The notes beneath the pieces were generated by a model that worked only from the letters and a program-made list of their open reading frames with translations, searched no databases and was not told where the DNA came from. From the NCBI GenBank assembly GCA_000708835.1, contig DF237355.1, forward strand, positions 1-64,000: a stretch of DNA of 64,000 nt, read 5' to 3'. Every line of letters starts with the position of its first letter. Within the stretch, counting starts at the first letter, position 1. This DNA is from Klebsormidium nitens (lineage: Eukaryota; Streptophyta; Klebsormidiophyceae; Klebsormidiales; Klebsormidiaceae). The position numbers were made by a program, and so were the translations under genes. Shown piece by piece: positions 11,701 through 22,400 of this stretch.

Positions 11701-12090
11701 ACTTAGTTAGCTGCACACTTGTCAATAGTCGTTCATTCTCACCTTGGCAACATCGAGCGGATTGACAATGATAGCTGATAGAAACGCAGCTGCTGCTGCA
11801 GATATTGCTCTCTCCTTCAATTCCAATTCCCGCACCGCTGACTGGCCCTCCAGATGTAGATTCTGTGCACTTCCATCTGAAGATCTCAGATGTGTATGAT
11901 CTCCATGCATGCTGCCACTTGTCGACGCGCCTGCTGAGGACGCTTGCCTTTCTGCTGCAAGGCTCTGAGGCAAGGATAGGTCTGGAAAGGCATGCCCTGC
12001 TTGCGTAGCATTCGCTGCTATGTTGGTAGCAAAGTGGAGGGGCGACTGGACAGCTGAGTCCTGGCAGCCTGAACTTTGGACTGCTGCCAT
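5786..12090 (-). CDS. SLC25A39/40 (MTM1)-type mitochondrial carrier
   Basis: Ten exons, all in phase: 11743-12090, 10920-11003, 10364-10492, 9926-9985, 9367-9522, 8788-8884, 8184-8275, 7102-7254, 6283-6341, 5786-5951 (447 aa; an in-frame ATG at 12189 would add 33). Three mitochondrial-carrier signatures are seen: NPLDVAKTR, SPLELVRTR and CPLDVAKTL. Further family motifs are MARDVPFTAICW and TGAGPRMGRAGPSVG. The SLC25A39/40 group imports glutathione into mitochondria (human) and is linked to Mn-SOD metallation (yeast MTM1). The first matrix loop (10364-10492) carries two CxxxC pairs, CPRAC and CSPKC, the site of iron-sulfur sensing in animal SLC25A39. The exon ending at 10364 uses a GC donor. 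An alternative exon at 7820-7911 can replace 8184-8275. Confidence 0.9.
7820..7911 (-). CDS. Alternative exon of the mitochondrial carrier (mutually exclusive with 8184-8275)
   Basis: The exon is 92 bp, exactly the length of 8184-8275, preceded by TTTTGCAG and followed by GTAAGC. Starting with two codon bases and ending in phase 0, it encodes the same segment: GVGVQLARDVPFSAICW here against GVGANMARDVPFTAICW in the other exon. This version is nearer the family consensus. The upstream exon leaves one base over and the downstream exon starts in phase 0. Using exactly one of the two keeps the frame; using both or neither breaks it. Confidence 0.85.
10640..10690 (-). repeat. Decayed copy of the acceptor side of carrier exon 3
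   Basis: About 45 bp resembling 10455-10500 (shared TTCTGGTCTGCC, then CAAC/CAACC), displaced 185 bp into the preceding intron. It includes the intron end and the exon start. Confidence 0.65.
11448..11552. repeat. 54-bp tandem duplication in carrier intron 1
   Basis: Two neighbouring copies share AGCTTTCCAA, then GAACCCAGGCTTGCTC and an AAATGA(T)CC.AA.AAAGCC tail. The period is 54 bp. No coding sense was seen. Confidence 0.7.
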
Positions 12091-13862
12091 TGCAAAGGCT
12101 GGGAGTGGGGGAGGGTTCAAGGGATTTAGCAAGGGTAGCCAAGGGAAGAGGGACGGCATGATCAGGCGTGATATCAGCCAATCTTGCAATCGTTGCTAAT
12201 CTAACCCTCCCCTTTGCTGGATCAGGGTGAAAAACTGAATTGATCTTAGTGCTCACAGCAAAGTATGTCCCTCAAGAATGATACTAGGCTGCTGCGGCTC
12301 AGTGTGCTTGAAGTCACCGTCCGATCAAGTTTTAGTAGGTTTAGTAAGAATTGCTGGAGTGGTGCGGTTTCTCAAGTGCTCAGAAAGGAAAACTCCAATA
12401 CAACTTTGGCCACAAAAATTCTGTAAGCAGGCGTCTTTGATCTAGCAAGCAGCGCGGTTGGAGCTAGGCTTCAGGTGCATGCAGCGACACCCCACCACAC
12501 TGAAAATCTCGCTTCTTCCAAAAGCAAGGAACCTGCCCTGCTGTGCATGCTCCCTTTGCTCATCAAGAGCCCCCTACAAAAGGAAGACTCACTGCACCAC
12601 ACCCATCTAACCAGACTGCACCACCACCCTTCTTCAGAAAGATTTGCTAGCAAAATAAACTTATAAAGTCCTCCACAGCTGATCCAGGCCGCTAGCTCTT
12701 CTCTGAAAAGGGTAACGTGCTTGGGCTTGGCCAGAGCAGAATCGGTGCCTTTCGAGCCCCCCTTCCAAGCGCCGCTTATGGGACTTACTCTTATGGGGAC
12801 GGATCGCACCTAAGAAAGGATGTCAGCGGCCGACACGACGCCACGTGTATTCCACCCGCGACAATACTTTAGCCTGAGGCTCGCAGGATGCGCGCGCGCG
12901 CTCTGCGCGTGCGCAAAATTTTGTTGCGCAAGCCCGGCCGCCAGAGGCCCGTTGACAGTGGAATTGCCTCCCTGCATGAAGCCCTCACATCGGTGAACTC
13001 GAGTAGGACTATTCCAATGCTCATCAGAGAGCTATTTGCGCTGCTCGATTTGCTGATGTGGGGCCCCAGATGCCGCGTTAAGGCTTTGTGGTCAACGCGG
13101 GACCCCAGATTTATCTATCCAAAGATACAAAGCAAACACGTCGAGGGCACGTCGAGGCAAATGGCGGCGTCATTCCCTTCGTCTCATCGTCATCGTTGCC
13201 TAGCTGGCTAAGACCTTGAACTTCGAGATATGCGTTCAGTTCCGAAGCAGCTAGCCTTTAAATTGTGGGACTGTTTTGTGAGACTCAGGTACTCTTTATT
13301 TCGTTCTTGCAACAGCGCCAGTGCGTCTCACAATATAAGAATGATGTCGCCATCCGTGCTGCTTGATCAATCATCAGATCTGACGGCCTTCCAAGAGCGA
13401 GAGCCTGGCCGCTCTGACTACCTTCACGTCAACGGCAAATGACGACATTATCCTGACCAGCTGCGACGGACAGTAGCTGCAGCCTGCAACAAGCTCCTCG
13501 CAAGTACGTAGGTTCCAATCAAAAGATACGAATCAAAGACGGGTGCGTGCCGCTCGCGGCTCCGCTTCTGCGCCTGCCGCAATCAGTCGCTCACAAGTGC
13601 CGTTTCGGCTGAACGCGCTGCGCGTTCGATAAGCTGCACATTCGACGCCGAAGCCCCGCGCCCGAGATCTAGCGCAAGAGGAAGACCGGCCAGCAAAGAC
13701 TGCGTTGCGGCGTTTATCCTCATTCGAGGGCCTGTTCAGATCCCGCATTCCAATTGCAGAAGCGCAAACCGCAGAGGGAGACACGAAAGCTTCCTGCGTA
13801 GGCTTGATAGAAACAACGCATCGAAATAGTTGAGCTTTTCAGTGCGATCATCGGTCCTTGAG
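12091..13862. other. Divergent intergenic region between carrier and secreted-protein genes
   Basis: About 1.8 kb upstream of both genes. Only short frames without family motifs, and a short (GC)n purine-pyrimidine tract at 12890-12915. It must contain both promoters; no clear core element was identified. Confidence 0.45.
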
Positions 13863-16800
13863 ATGGCACATCTCTCCCACTGCTCAAAGGCGCAGCTGGC
13901 GACCCGCTGCCTCTTCGCTGCAGTCCTGTTGGTCGCCCAGGTGCGTTCTTTGAATTTAAGCTTTTCAGTCGAACACTTCTCGGTTTGCAATTCGTTCTAC
14001 GAAGCTCGATCCAATCTTTCTTTGTAAGAAGCAGTCGCCAGTCTATTCCTTTTCAAAGGGTCCCATCGGATGCACTTCAAGCAGCGTGCACTTTCGCTTT
14101 CATTGTTCCGCACTTGAGTTTCTTCATATTGCCCTAATATGAAGGAGAGGGAATAAAAGAGGTCTCAACCAGGGTTTGGAGAAGGTCCATTGAGTCGTGA
14201 AGGGAGCAATGCGTGGCATGCACGGGCTTTGATATTGTCGAGTTGTTTTTGCGTTCTTGGCATGTGTTGCTTAGATGTGGTATGATTCTCCACTTTTCTC
14301 CCCGTCGTTAGCGTGAGAATTCGAACGGTGGTTTTTCATTGCCCACCAGCCATATGGATTCGATCATCACTCCGCCTCAGTTGACGCACGAGTCAGAGAC
14401 CGAGCAAGACATGCAGCTAGGCATCAATGAAAGGGCGATATACACAGTCCTGTTTCTCCATGAAAGTTCACAAACACACTCAGTACAGGCTCAAGCACGA
14501 CTGACTGTGTCTCGGTCCTTTGAGCGGCTCTCATTCGGTCGAATCTTTGCTCACTCAATTTCTGCATCGATACCAGATATTCAGCCCCGTGAAGCAAGCG
14601 CACAAACCATCCGACAAACGTTCGTGTCAGTCCACTGCCAGTCCACTGCCCTTACTCTTCCCATTTCGAAGCTGCTTCCCAATTGTCTTGCAGCACGTTT
14701 CTGCGGGAAGGACCCGGGGCCTCTCACGCGCGACGGCCCAGACTTCGAAAGCGGCCGCGGGTGCTGGCGCGGCCGCGAGCACGACGGCCGGGCGGACTGT
14801 GGTGAACGGTGTGGCACTGACGAGCCAGCAGATAGCGGTGCTCAAGTAAGGTGGAGGTCACCATTTTTTGAGCTCCGATTATTGTTTGAGATCATATGTC
14901 AAGTCGACTGGCCGTTTGGATAACGGCCCAGCCAAACCTGGTGGAAGTGCAGATTCGAGGAGCAGATGTTGTCCAAGGGAAACGCACGTTTATTCAGTTT
15001 AGAAAAGCACACAGTCCACCGGAAGTGGCGCGTCTAGTTCGAAAGTGAGGCGAAAGTGAAAGTGCAAAGTATTGATCCGCTTATTGTGATGCTTATTCTG
15101 ATGTACGTGCGTCGCGCAACGTCGATCCGACGGCATACAGTATCTGAGCCGTTCGACAGTGCCATTAGGGGGTCAAAAGGCCCATTTGTAGAATCGCCCA
15201 GATACGTTGCTATTGGAAGGACAGCATTTTTGACTAGGTTATCTGTATTTTTGTACACCTCTCTGTAAGGACTGTGAGGAACCCCGGTCAAAGTGACGGC
15301 CATTCGAAGCATGGTAGGAAGATGATCAGTGCTTGCGCTTTCCTTATGCTCTTATGCCTCCGGCTTTTGGCAATATAACAAAATGTGCTGTGTGCTTGGT
15401 TAGCCTGTGCGTTTCTGTTTCAACAGCTGTGGCAAGATCCATAAGGTCACGCAATTTCATCGCGTATACACCCCACACCATTTGCTCGTAGAAACGCGGG
15501 CATTAACGTCCAACCGGGCAACTTCTGGTACGATTCTCTGAGCGGCGCTTACGGCAGCGTCGGGGGACCAACCCGGGGACTTCTCCAACCGGGACTGCCT
15601 TTTGGTGAGGTTAAGGTTTGATGCATTTCGCCAATTACACGTCATCTGGCCACACAAATAGCTTCCGAGAACGTTTTTATCTTTGCATTCCAGAAAAAAG
15701 TCACATTTTCGAAGCTCGCTTCTCAAACTCCTTGCAAAGCACCCAGCTTTGCTGAAACCATGGCGCCAATTGAGCTCCGCTTTTGGATTCCCAATCAGAT
15801 TCCCTCAGGAGACGCAAATTCAGGCACTTCGTCCTCTCAAATTGGTCTCTGAAGCGCTCCAAAGAGTCGGTAAAGCGACGCACATGTCGCCAAACTTGTC
15901 ACCAGGAAAGAATGAGCGAAAGAATGAAAGAATGAACTTATCAACGGATCGCCCTGGCCCGGAATGGACGGCTGGGATAGCGCACGAGGATTTTCGGTGG
16001 AAGAGTAGCGGATCTGAAGGAATGTAGCCGGGTTACGACACACTGCTTGGATATTTTGATATCAATCGTGCAGCTTTTCTGTTGGTGCTTCATTTGGTAG
16101 ACCCTAGCTCACCGATCCGGATACCACCTTTGCCTACCCGGGCGCTTTTCCAACCGGGACTGCCTTTTGGTGAAGAACTTCACGATTTTTCATAACCGTA
16201 TTCCCTCAGGATGGAAAGCGAAGTGAGGGGTTTCAGTCACAGGTGTAGTCGCGAGGTCGTAGTGTACTCCTTGCAACTCCAGACCAGAACCGCCTTCTGA
16301 CGTCACTGTTTGCTTTCTGGCAGCAAATCGCAATCCTGAACGGCGGATGCCTTGTGACGTCAGCAGTTGTCCAACTCGCATATGACGTGAATGCATCGTT
16401 GCGAGAAGCGGCAGCCGAACACTCTGTACTCAAGTCCATACTAAAAGCAGATCAACCAACATTACTCAACCTTACGAAGAGACTGACATTACATTTCTTC
16501 GATTCTGCAGGCGGAACTCTCTCCGCCGACGCTTCCAACGGCAACACCGGCGTCTTCGTCAACGGTCGGCAGCTTCCCTCGGTGGATCTTACCGCCCTCG
16601 AGGCGGCGGGATTCCCGGGCACTATCGGCTACTGGTGGATGGATTCCCTGGGCCGGTACGGTACCGCGGATAGTACCGTTGTGCTGGGACAGCTGTCGGC
16701 CCCAGGGAACAGAACCGGGGCAAGTACGACAACCAGCGGGACAGGTAAGAATGACGATCAACTGGGGAATTGTCAGATTGGAAAGCTCTTTATTAACTGA

Positions 16801-17478
16801 AGATTCCGACTGTCATGGTTTGGAAGAGACTGTTTGTGTTTCGAGATCGAAAAGGGACAGCTGTCGGCCCCGGAAGAAGAGACCGGGGCAAATACGACCA
16901 CAAGCAGGACATGTAAGAATATTAAAGATTGACGAACCAAGTACAAATTAAAACTGTGGAGACGGGATTGGAAAGCTCTTATCTGGCTGTCATGGCCCGT
17001 TTGCAAGAGACTGTATATGATTTGGGATTGAATAGGTAGACGAACTGCGACGACGTATGGGAGAAGGCCTCCGGGAATCCCATGTACATCTGCTGTCCAC
17101 CGTTTTGATCCCTTTTTGAGGCACACGCAAAGAGTGCAAGCTGTCTCAAACCGATGAAGAATTTCAGTGGCACCACTAATGTTTGCCCAATCCATCCTCG
17201 GCAAATAGGAAACTAGAAGCTTCGTGATCAAGGCGTGATAGCATGTCAATTTCTTCCCTAGTTCAACACCGCCGGAAGACCACGTAAGGGGGGCCCGCCC
17301 TGTCCAAGGAATTAAGGTTAGACTAATGATGAAGTGTTTGTCTTTGCGCTCAGGGACGGACACGAGTCCTTATGGCGGCTACAACTGGGGCTCCGACGTC
17401 TCGGGTGCGTATGGCGGGGGGGATACCCAGGGGGATTGGTACGTCTCGGTGGATGGTACCGATATTACCAACTTCTGA
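13863..17478 (+). CDS. Small secreted protein with two Trp/Tyr-rich modules
   Basis: Five exons joined in phase: 13863-13940, 14694-14845, 15492-15604, 16511-16744, 17354-17478 (233 aa). Exon 1 is a signal peptide (LATRCLFAAVLLVAQ). A Ser/Thr/Ala linker follows, then two related modules. Module one reads VVNGVALTSQQ ... PGNFWYDSLSGAYG; module two reads VFVNGRQLPSVDLTAL ... GYWWMDSLGRYG. Each has an NG-x-x-L start, a helix and a W-Y/M-D turn with a YG end. I have seen such modules in secreted bacterial and algal proteins of unknown function. The end is Gly/Tyr-rich (GDWYVSVDGTDITNF). Function is not known. Copies of the exon 3, 4 and 5 ends lie just downstream of those exons. Confidence 0.8.
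16140..16176 (+). repeat. Copy of the donor side of exon 3
   Basis: A 24-bp identity (CCAACCGGGACTGCC then TTTTGGTGA) to the end of the exon at 15604 and its donor, about 566 bp downstream. Confidence 0.75.
16774..17020 (+). repeat. Copies of the exon 4 end and following intron
   Basis: The stretch 16859-16915 repeats the exon 4 end (CTGTCGGCCCC, ACCGGGGCAA, TGTAAGAAT) about 170 bp downstream. The adjoining intron piece (ATTGGAAAGCTCTT ... CTGTCATGG ... AAGAGACTGT) occurs at about 16778 and again near 16968. Confidence 0.75.
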
Positions 17479-18040
17479 AGACTTTCTACATAAGACCTAT
17501 ATTCGACGCGCCTATACGACGTAAGCAGATACCTTTGCAACAGGCAGTAGATGTGCGAACGGGATGGTACCGACATTACCCATTTTTTGAGAACCTTTAC
17601 GGATCTTTTTCGAAGCGCTTATGCAACGCGTGAAACGAAGGTAAGTAGACGATCAAGCGAGACGTGGTGTATGCGCGATTGGAATGGTACCGACATTACC
17701 AACTGCTGAAAACCCTCTACATAAGACCGGTTTCAACGCGCCTATAAGACGTAGATGGAAGTCGAGTAGCCCTTTTGCGATAGGCAGTCGATGTGAAACC
17801 GGGATACTACCCTTGCTACGAACTCCTAGAAGCCCTCTGTTGGGCATTTCTTTCAACGAGCTTACATGACTACAGATGAAGTAAGTTGGAAACATCTGCG
17901 ATAGGCAGTAGGTGTGCGAACGAATCACCGACTTCTTGAGGTCTTCTACTGGAGGGGAGACCCTCTGAGCCGTTATACGACGTGAAAGAAAGATAAGAGG
18001 ACGACCAGACGATAGGCGATACATGGGAAAACGGAACAGA
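17450..18040 (+). repeat. Tandem repeat of about 120 bp, five copies, starting in the last exon
   Basis: Copies begin at about 17451, 17562, 17681, 17802 and 17921. Shared blocks are GGATGGTACCGA.ATTACC, a CTTCTGAA-like block, CGCGCCTATA.GACGT, then GTAAG and GGCAGT.GATGTG. The first copy encodes the protein's C terminus (DGTDITNF-stop); the others are downstream of the stop and increasingly diverged. Confidence 0.85.
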
Positions 18041-19417
18041 TCAGGTTATGGCGGTCAGCAAACAATTTCTTTTGTCAATTCGGTCAAGCTCCGGCACTGA
18101 AATGCTCGACTTTGATTTCGCGAGCCTGTTCGAAGGTCACAGGCTTTCGTGATGGTATATAGTTGCGAAAGCAACGGTGATGTGGTCGGATAATGAGTCG
18201 CGGTGAGCTTGGCAATGAGGTCCTGAAAAAGACGGGCCCAAGAACTAGAGAATTTGGATGCCGGATATATTCCTTTCCCATGACGAGCACACGTCAGATA
18301 TTGAGCCTGACTTGCGCATCTGGCCATGAACCAAACGCATCCGCGATCCGCTCGGAGTTCGTTTCTGAGGACGATCCTGACAAAGATTGGATGGCAAGAC
18401 CTAGCTCTCTCAGAATCGTCTCTCAGGAGGCCCTTCGGCTTTTTGTGAGAGTCATCTTACGTATTCAAAACCTCGTCACAGGCACATGCTTGCATGCTGG
18501 CGCAGCCGTCTGCAAATCAGGTTGGGCACCTGAAATTCCTGGCTCGCGGCATACGCGGCACGTATTGCAAAGACGCTGCAACGAACTTTTGAAATTCACG
18601 TTGCATGGCATCTAGCTACCGTCCTCCTCGGATATGCACGGAGATATACGCCCTCAATTTCAACTGGGCCCTTTATAAGATACCGTCATCACCACGGCCA
18701 GATATTTAAGTGGAGGGATGAGTCCGACGCTTGTTGCAGAAGAACTGCCTACCATCGAACGATGGGCGGCCAGCTAGGTTACATCCATATGATCCCTAAG
18801 GACACATGCACATGCAGTAAAAGCTTATACAGGCTAGCCTATGGCTTAGCACGTATACTAGCATCCATGGCTTTAACAGCCAGTATAGGCCGGAAACGCG
18901 CAGATCAAATCCGGTACAGTGTCAGTAGGCTCAAGTCGATAGCTTCAGCGCAGCCTGCTTTTCGCGTGCCAGAGCCAAGTATAGTTTGCAATAAGTTAGG
19001 GCCGGGCGGCCGGCACGAGGACGGTCCAATCACGCGTCACGAAGTCAGTACAAGCATGAATGGACGGTTGAATGGTACCGCAATGACATCGGCTCGTTTG
19101 AGCGCGGTGGGTAAGAAAGTACTAAACGACCGCGTGTGCATGAGGGGCATGCACCGATCATTAGCAATACGAATGACTAGAGGGAGCGGCCACGGCCGCG
19201 GCAGAAACAATGCAAGTACCGTTGCTCAGCAAACACTACCGAGCTGAGCGGAAGCTTGAACACAACAAACGCAACAAAGTACGCAGTTCAGAGTTTACGG
19301 CCTGATGAGCTCTTCTCTTGTATCTTTCCATGTCAAGAGAGCGTCCAAGTACAATCCCCTCGCTTTCCGCCGCTTCGAGTCTCGTTCTGGTTACGGGTCA
19401 ACGTCCCTGACCTAACC
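18041..19417. other. Tail-to-tail intergenic region
   Basis: Open frames at 18193-18615 and 18762-19247 exist but show no family motif, signal peptide or splice support. Nothing else recognised. Confidence 0.45.
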
Positions 19418-22400
19418 TCAATCCGCCTTCTGCGGCCCACTATTTGAGTCCGGCAAGTCCTTCCGAAAGAACGGCCCCGGGGGCGGGCCCTTTTCCCGCA
19501 ACGCCCCGCTCGGGTTCCGCTCCGGTTCCGCTGCACTCAAGTTCCGCTCCGGTTCCGCCCTGGTTACGTTCGGCCGGGCTGCGTCCCTGACCCGCAAATC
19601 CAAGCGCACCGGCTCGTACTTTTCCGACATCGCCTCCGCAATTGGCACTTTGTGCCCGTTCACCTGAGGCTTAGCCAGCTGTCCATCCGTCCCCGCTGCC
19701 ACGTGGGCACCTTCATTCAGCGCCACGTGGCTCACTCCCTCCGTTTCGCTCTTCTCAACCACGTCCGGGTCGGCGCCTAAGCCGGTCGAGCCAACCGACG
19801 GTTCGCTGACGACCGGTTCTTCCTCCCGGGCAACTACCGTTGGTTTTCCAAGTGCATCAAACGCAATCCGGGTTTGTACCCTAGAGACCGTCGCCTGCTC
19901 GACCTTTTTCGCGGCCTCCTGGAGCACCCGCTGGGTCTCCGCGAGCGCGGCGAGGACGGCGGGGCTTTTGGGCATCGCGTGGAGGGCGGCCGCCGCGGCC
20001 TCGGCCTCCCTAAAGAGGGCCCTATACAGAAACAGTATGGAAAAGGTTGGTAACCCATTTTTCCTACATCTTTCCTTTTTCTCCTTTCTCGTTTCGCCGC
20101 AGGGAGGAAGGCGGGCGTGCCCCTACCCGTCGAGGTTCCCTTGTGAAAGCAAAGCGGTAGAGGGTTGAAAGCACGTTTACTGGCCACCCCCTTTCGAACA
20201 AATTGATAATCAGATGGAGTAAATACAGCTTATTCTTCTCGGATCAGAGGGTATAGAGGTTGCCGACGTAAAAGTCGATCTGACGGTAGATTGATGTCAA
20301 CCTATATTCCGAAACATCTCAAAGGACGGGTTTGGTGATCGTCACTGGCGGGACCCAAGGGCAGTGATGGAATTGTTGACGCAACTCGCTTCCGTTCCGG
20401 CCCAATTTCTCAACCCTGCTTGAGGATTCGGACCTTGGAAAGCTGACACCTCTGCTGATTTCCTTCACGGGGAATGGAGGCTGATAATAACATAAAACGT
20501 TGTCTGCCACTCTATGAAGCGGAGTAACGGGTTTGACGTATTGCGACGTCGTATCGCATTCTCGTATACCAAAATACCAAAGCAGCGCCCTAGAAGCAGC
20601 ACAAGCGTGACCTCTTTACAACAGACGACCTTCAGAAGCTAGCGATCCAAAAGCAAACAACTAGAAAGGGGAGACAGAGTTGCGTGATGCTTGCCTGGCT
20701 TCCTCGGCCAACTCCCGCCTTCGCGCCTCCAGGGCCTTCATATTGCCCAGTGTCTCCGTCCGCTTCAACTTCTGCAAAAGCGAAAGCGAAATCTGCGTCA
20801 GGAGTCTGGTAACTAAAGAGTGACTTAACAGCGGGGTGACTTAGGATAGGCACCGGGGAGACGGGTCGGGTTAGCATGGTGGTTAGGGTGGGTTCGGGTG
20901 CGGAGCGGGTGATTATTTGGGTTAGGTTTTTGTTTGTTTGGTCGGAAATTGTGTATTTTAAGTCACTCACCCGTTAAGTCACCCCGGAGTTACCAGTATC
21001 GCATCAGGTCGAGGATTCAGGGGCGAAATGTTTGGCAGCTTTTGTAGTCAAGGGTTAGGCGAGAAAGATGAAAATCCCTTGAGTTCGTGAAGGGTTCATG
21101 TTCATGCTAGCTCTTAAGCAAAGCAGGACTCGAGCTGCAATGTCACGTAGGCTCCTGAAGTGCACCATGCATCTATGCTATTTAGATCCAGCCTGGAAGC
21201 AGCAGCCCTTTTGACAAGGCCACTCATTAAACCCTGAAACATGGATCCCAGAATCAGACCCCTCTACTGAACTATATCATGTCAAAGCCCCAGCAAAACA
21301 TCAGCGCGCCTGTACCGCACCCAAGGTTGTTACCCCGTGCTCCGCTTCCGGACACTCCGATTTTCCGACCCTAGAAAAGATTTTCAATACTATCCTCAAT
21401 TCCTTCTTGAGATTGTGAACCCGAGCCTCGAACCCCCACCTTTTCCTGCCAGCGCGCCCGTATCGCATCCGAGATCCTTTGCCGGTGCTCCGCACTCCGG
21501 GGCCGTCTTTCCGTTACCATTTTCGCGCGCGGCTTTCTCGCTCGGACCCGATACGCTTTCCACCAGTTTTTGGATTCCCTCGCCGCGACCGCGTTTGCGT
21601 CCCGCCACATCGCCAGCACGTAATGTGACACCAGCCGTTGTGTTTTTCGCCGCTCTATTTGCTCCTTGAAGAGCCCTGGAGTGCGGGGCTGCCGGATGTG
21701 CCTGCAACAGGGACGCACGTCGTATGTTGCCTCTTTACCTCTGGTCGTCCTTGTCCTTCGTTCTGTCGGTAGCGATGGAGCAAAGCGTCGCTGAAGCGGG
21801 TCCTTTTGACAGGAAGCGAGGGTTCTTCGCGGGGGTGTTTAAAGACAACTATCCGTTGCCAAACGACGATGACGTGCAAACGTCTAGAAAAGGTCATGCA
21901 ATGTTTTCCACTTGGAAGAAGGGCGTTCCAAATAAATCGTCGACGGCGTGCTGCTCCGTCAATTGGAACAGTGGACTGCCGACAGATCCATTTTGCACAC
22001 AAACAGACTCTACGAGGTCCCAACTTTAGACATCTAGACGACCGTACTTGACAAACACACTAATTGCGCAGTGAGGTCTGCAGAGGAACTAAAGCGGGGT
22101 GGCACAGACGGACAAAAAAAAGCGAAGACATCTAAGCGGTCTGGCCAGTACTCTGCAAACTGGACCGTACTAGACTACGAAAAGGCAACAATCTCAGCGC
22201 GTTTAAAACAAACTTGAGGTAGAAATGGGCGCAGATCTTACCTGCGAGACACCCAGCCTTCCGCATGCTTCCGCTCGAGTCGCTGCAGCGTCTTGGGATC
22301 CTTCATCGCGGCCATCGTCCGCTCCCTAATGCGTTGTTTCGTTTCTGCACGGGAAACCCACAGCCGTCAGATCAGAGGACTCTGACCGGCTCCCGATCGT

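Noticed and set aside
11558-12256. 232-aa minus-strand frame over carrier exon 1
   Set aside because: The frame with RAISAAAAAFLSAIIVNPLDVAK is the carrier; this one is its shadow.
16773-17363. 196-aa minus-strand frame
   Set aside because: It lies over intron sequence and repeats of the secreted-protein gene and shows no family motif.
18762-19247. 161-aa plus-strand frame
   Set aside because: No domain, signal peptide or splice support; kept only as part of the intergenic description.
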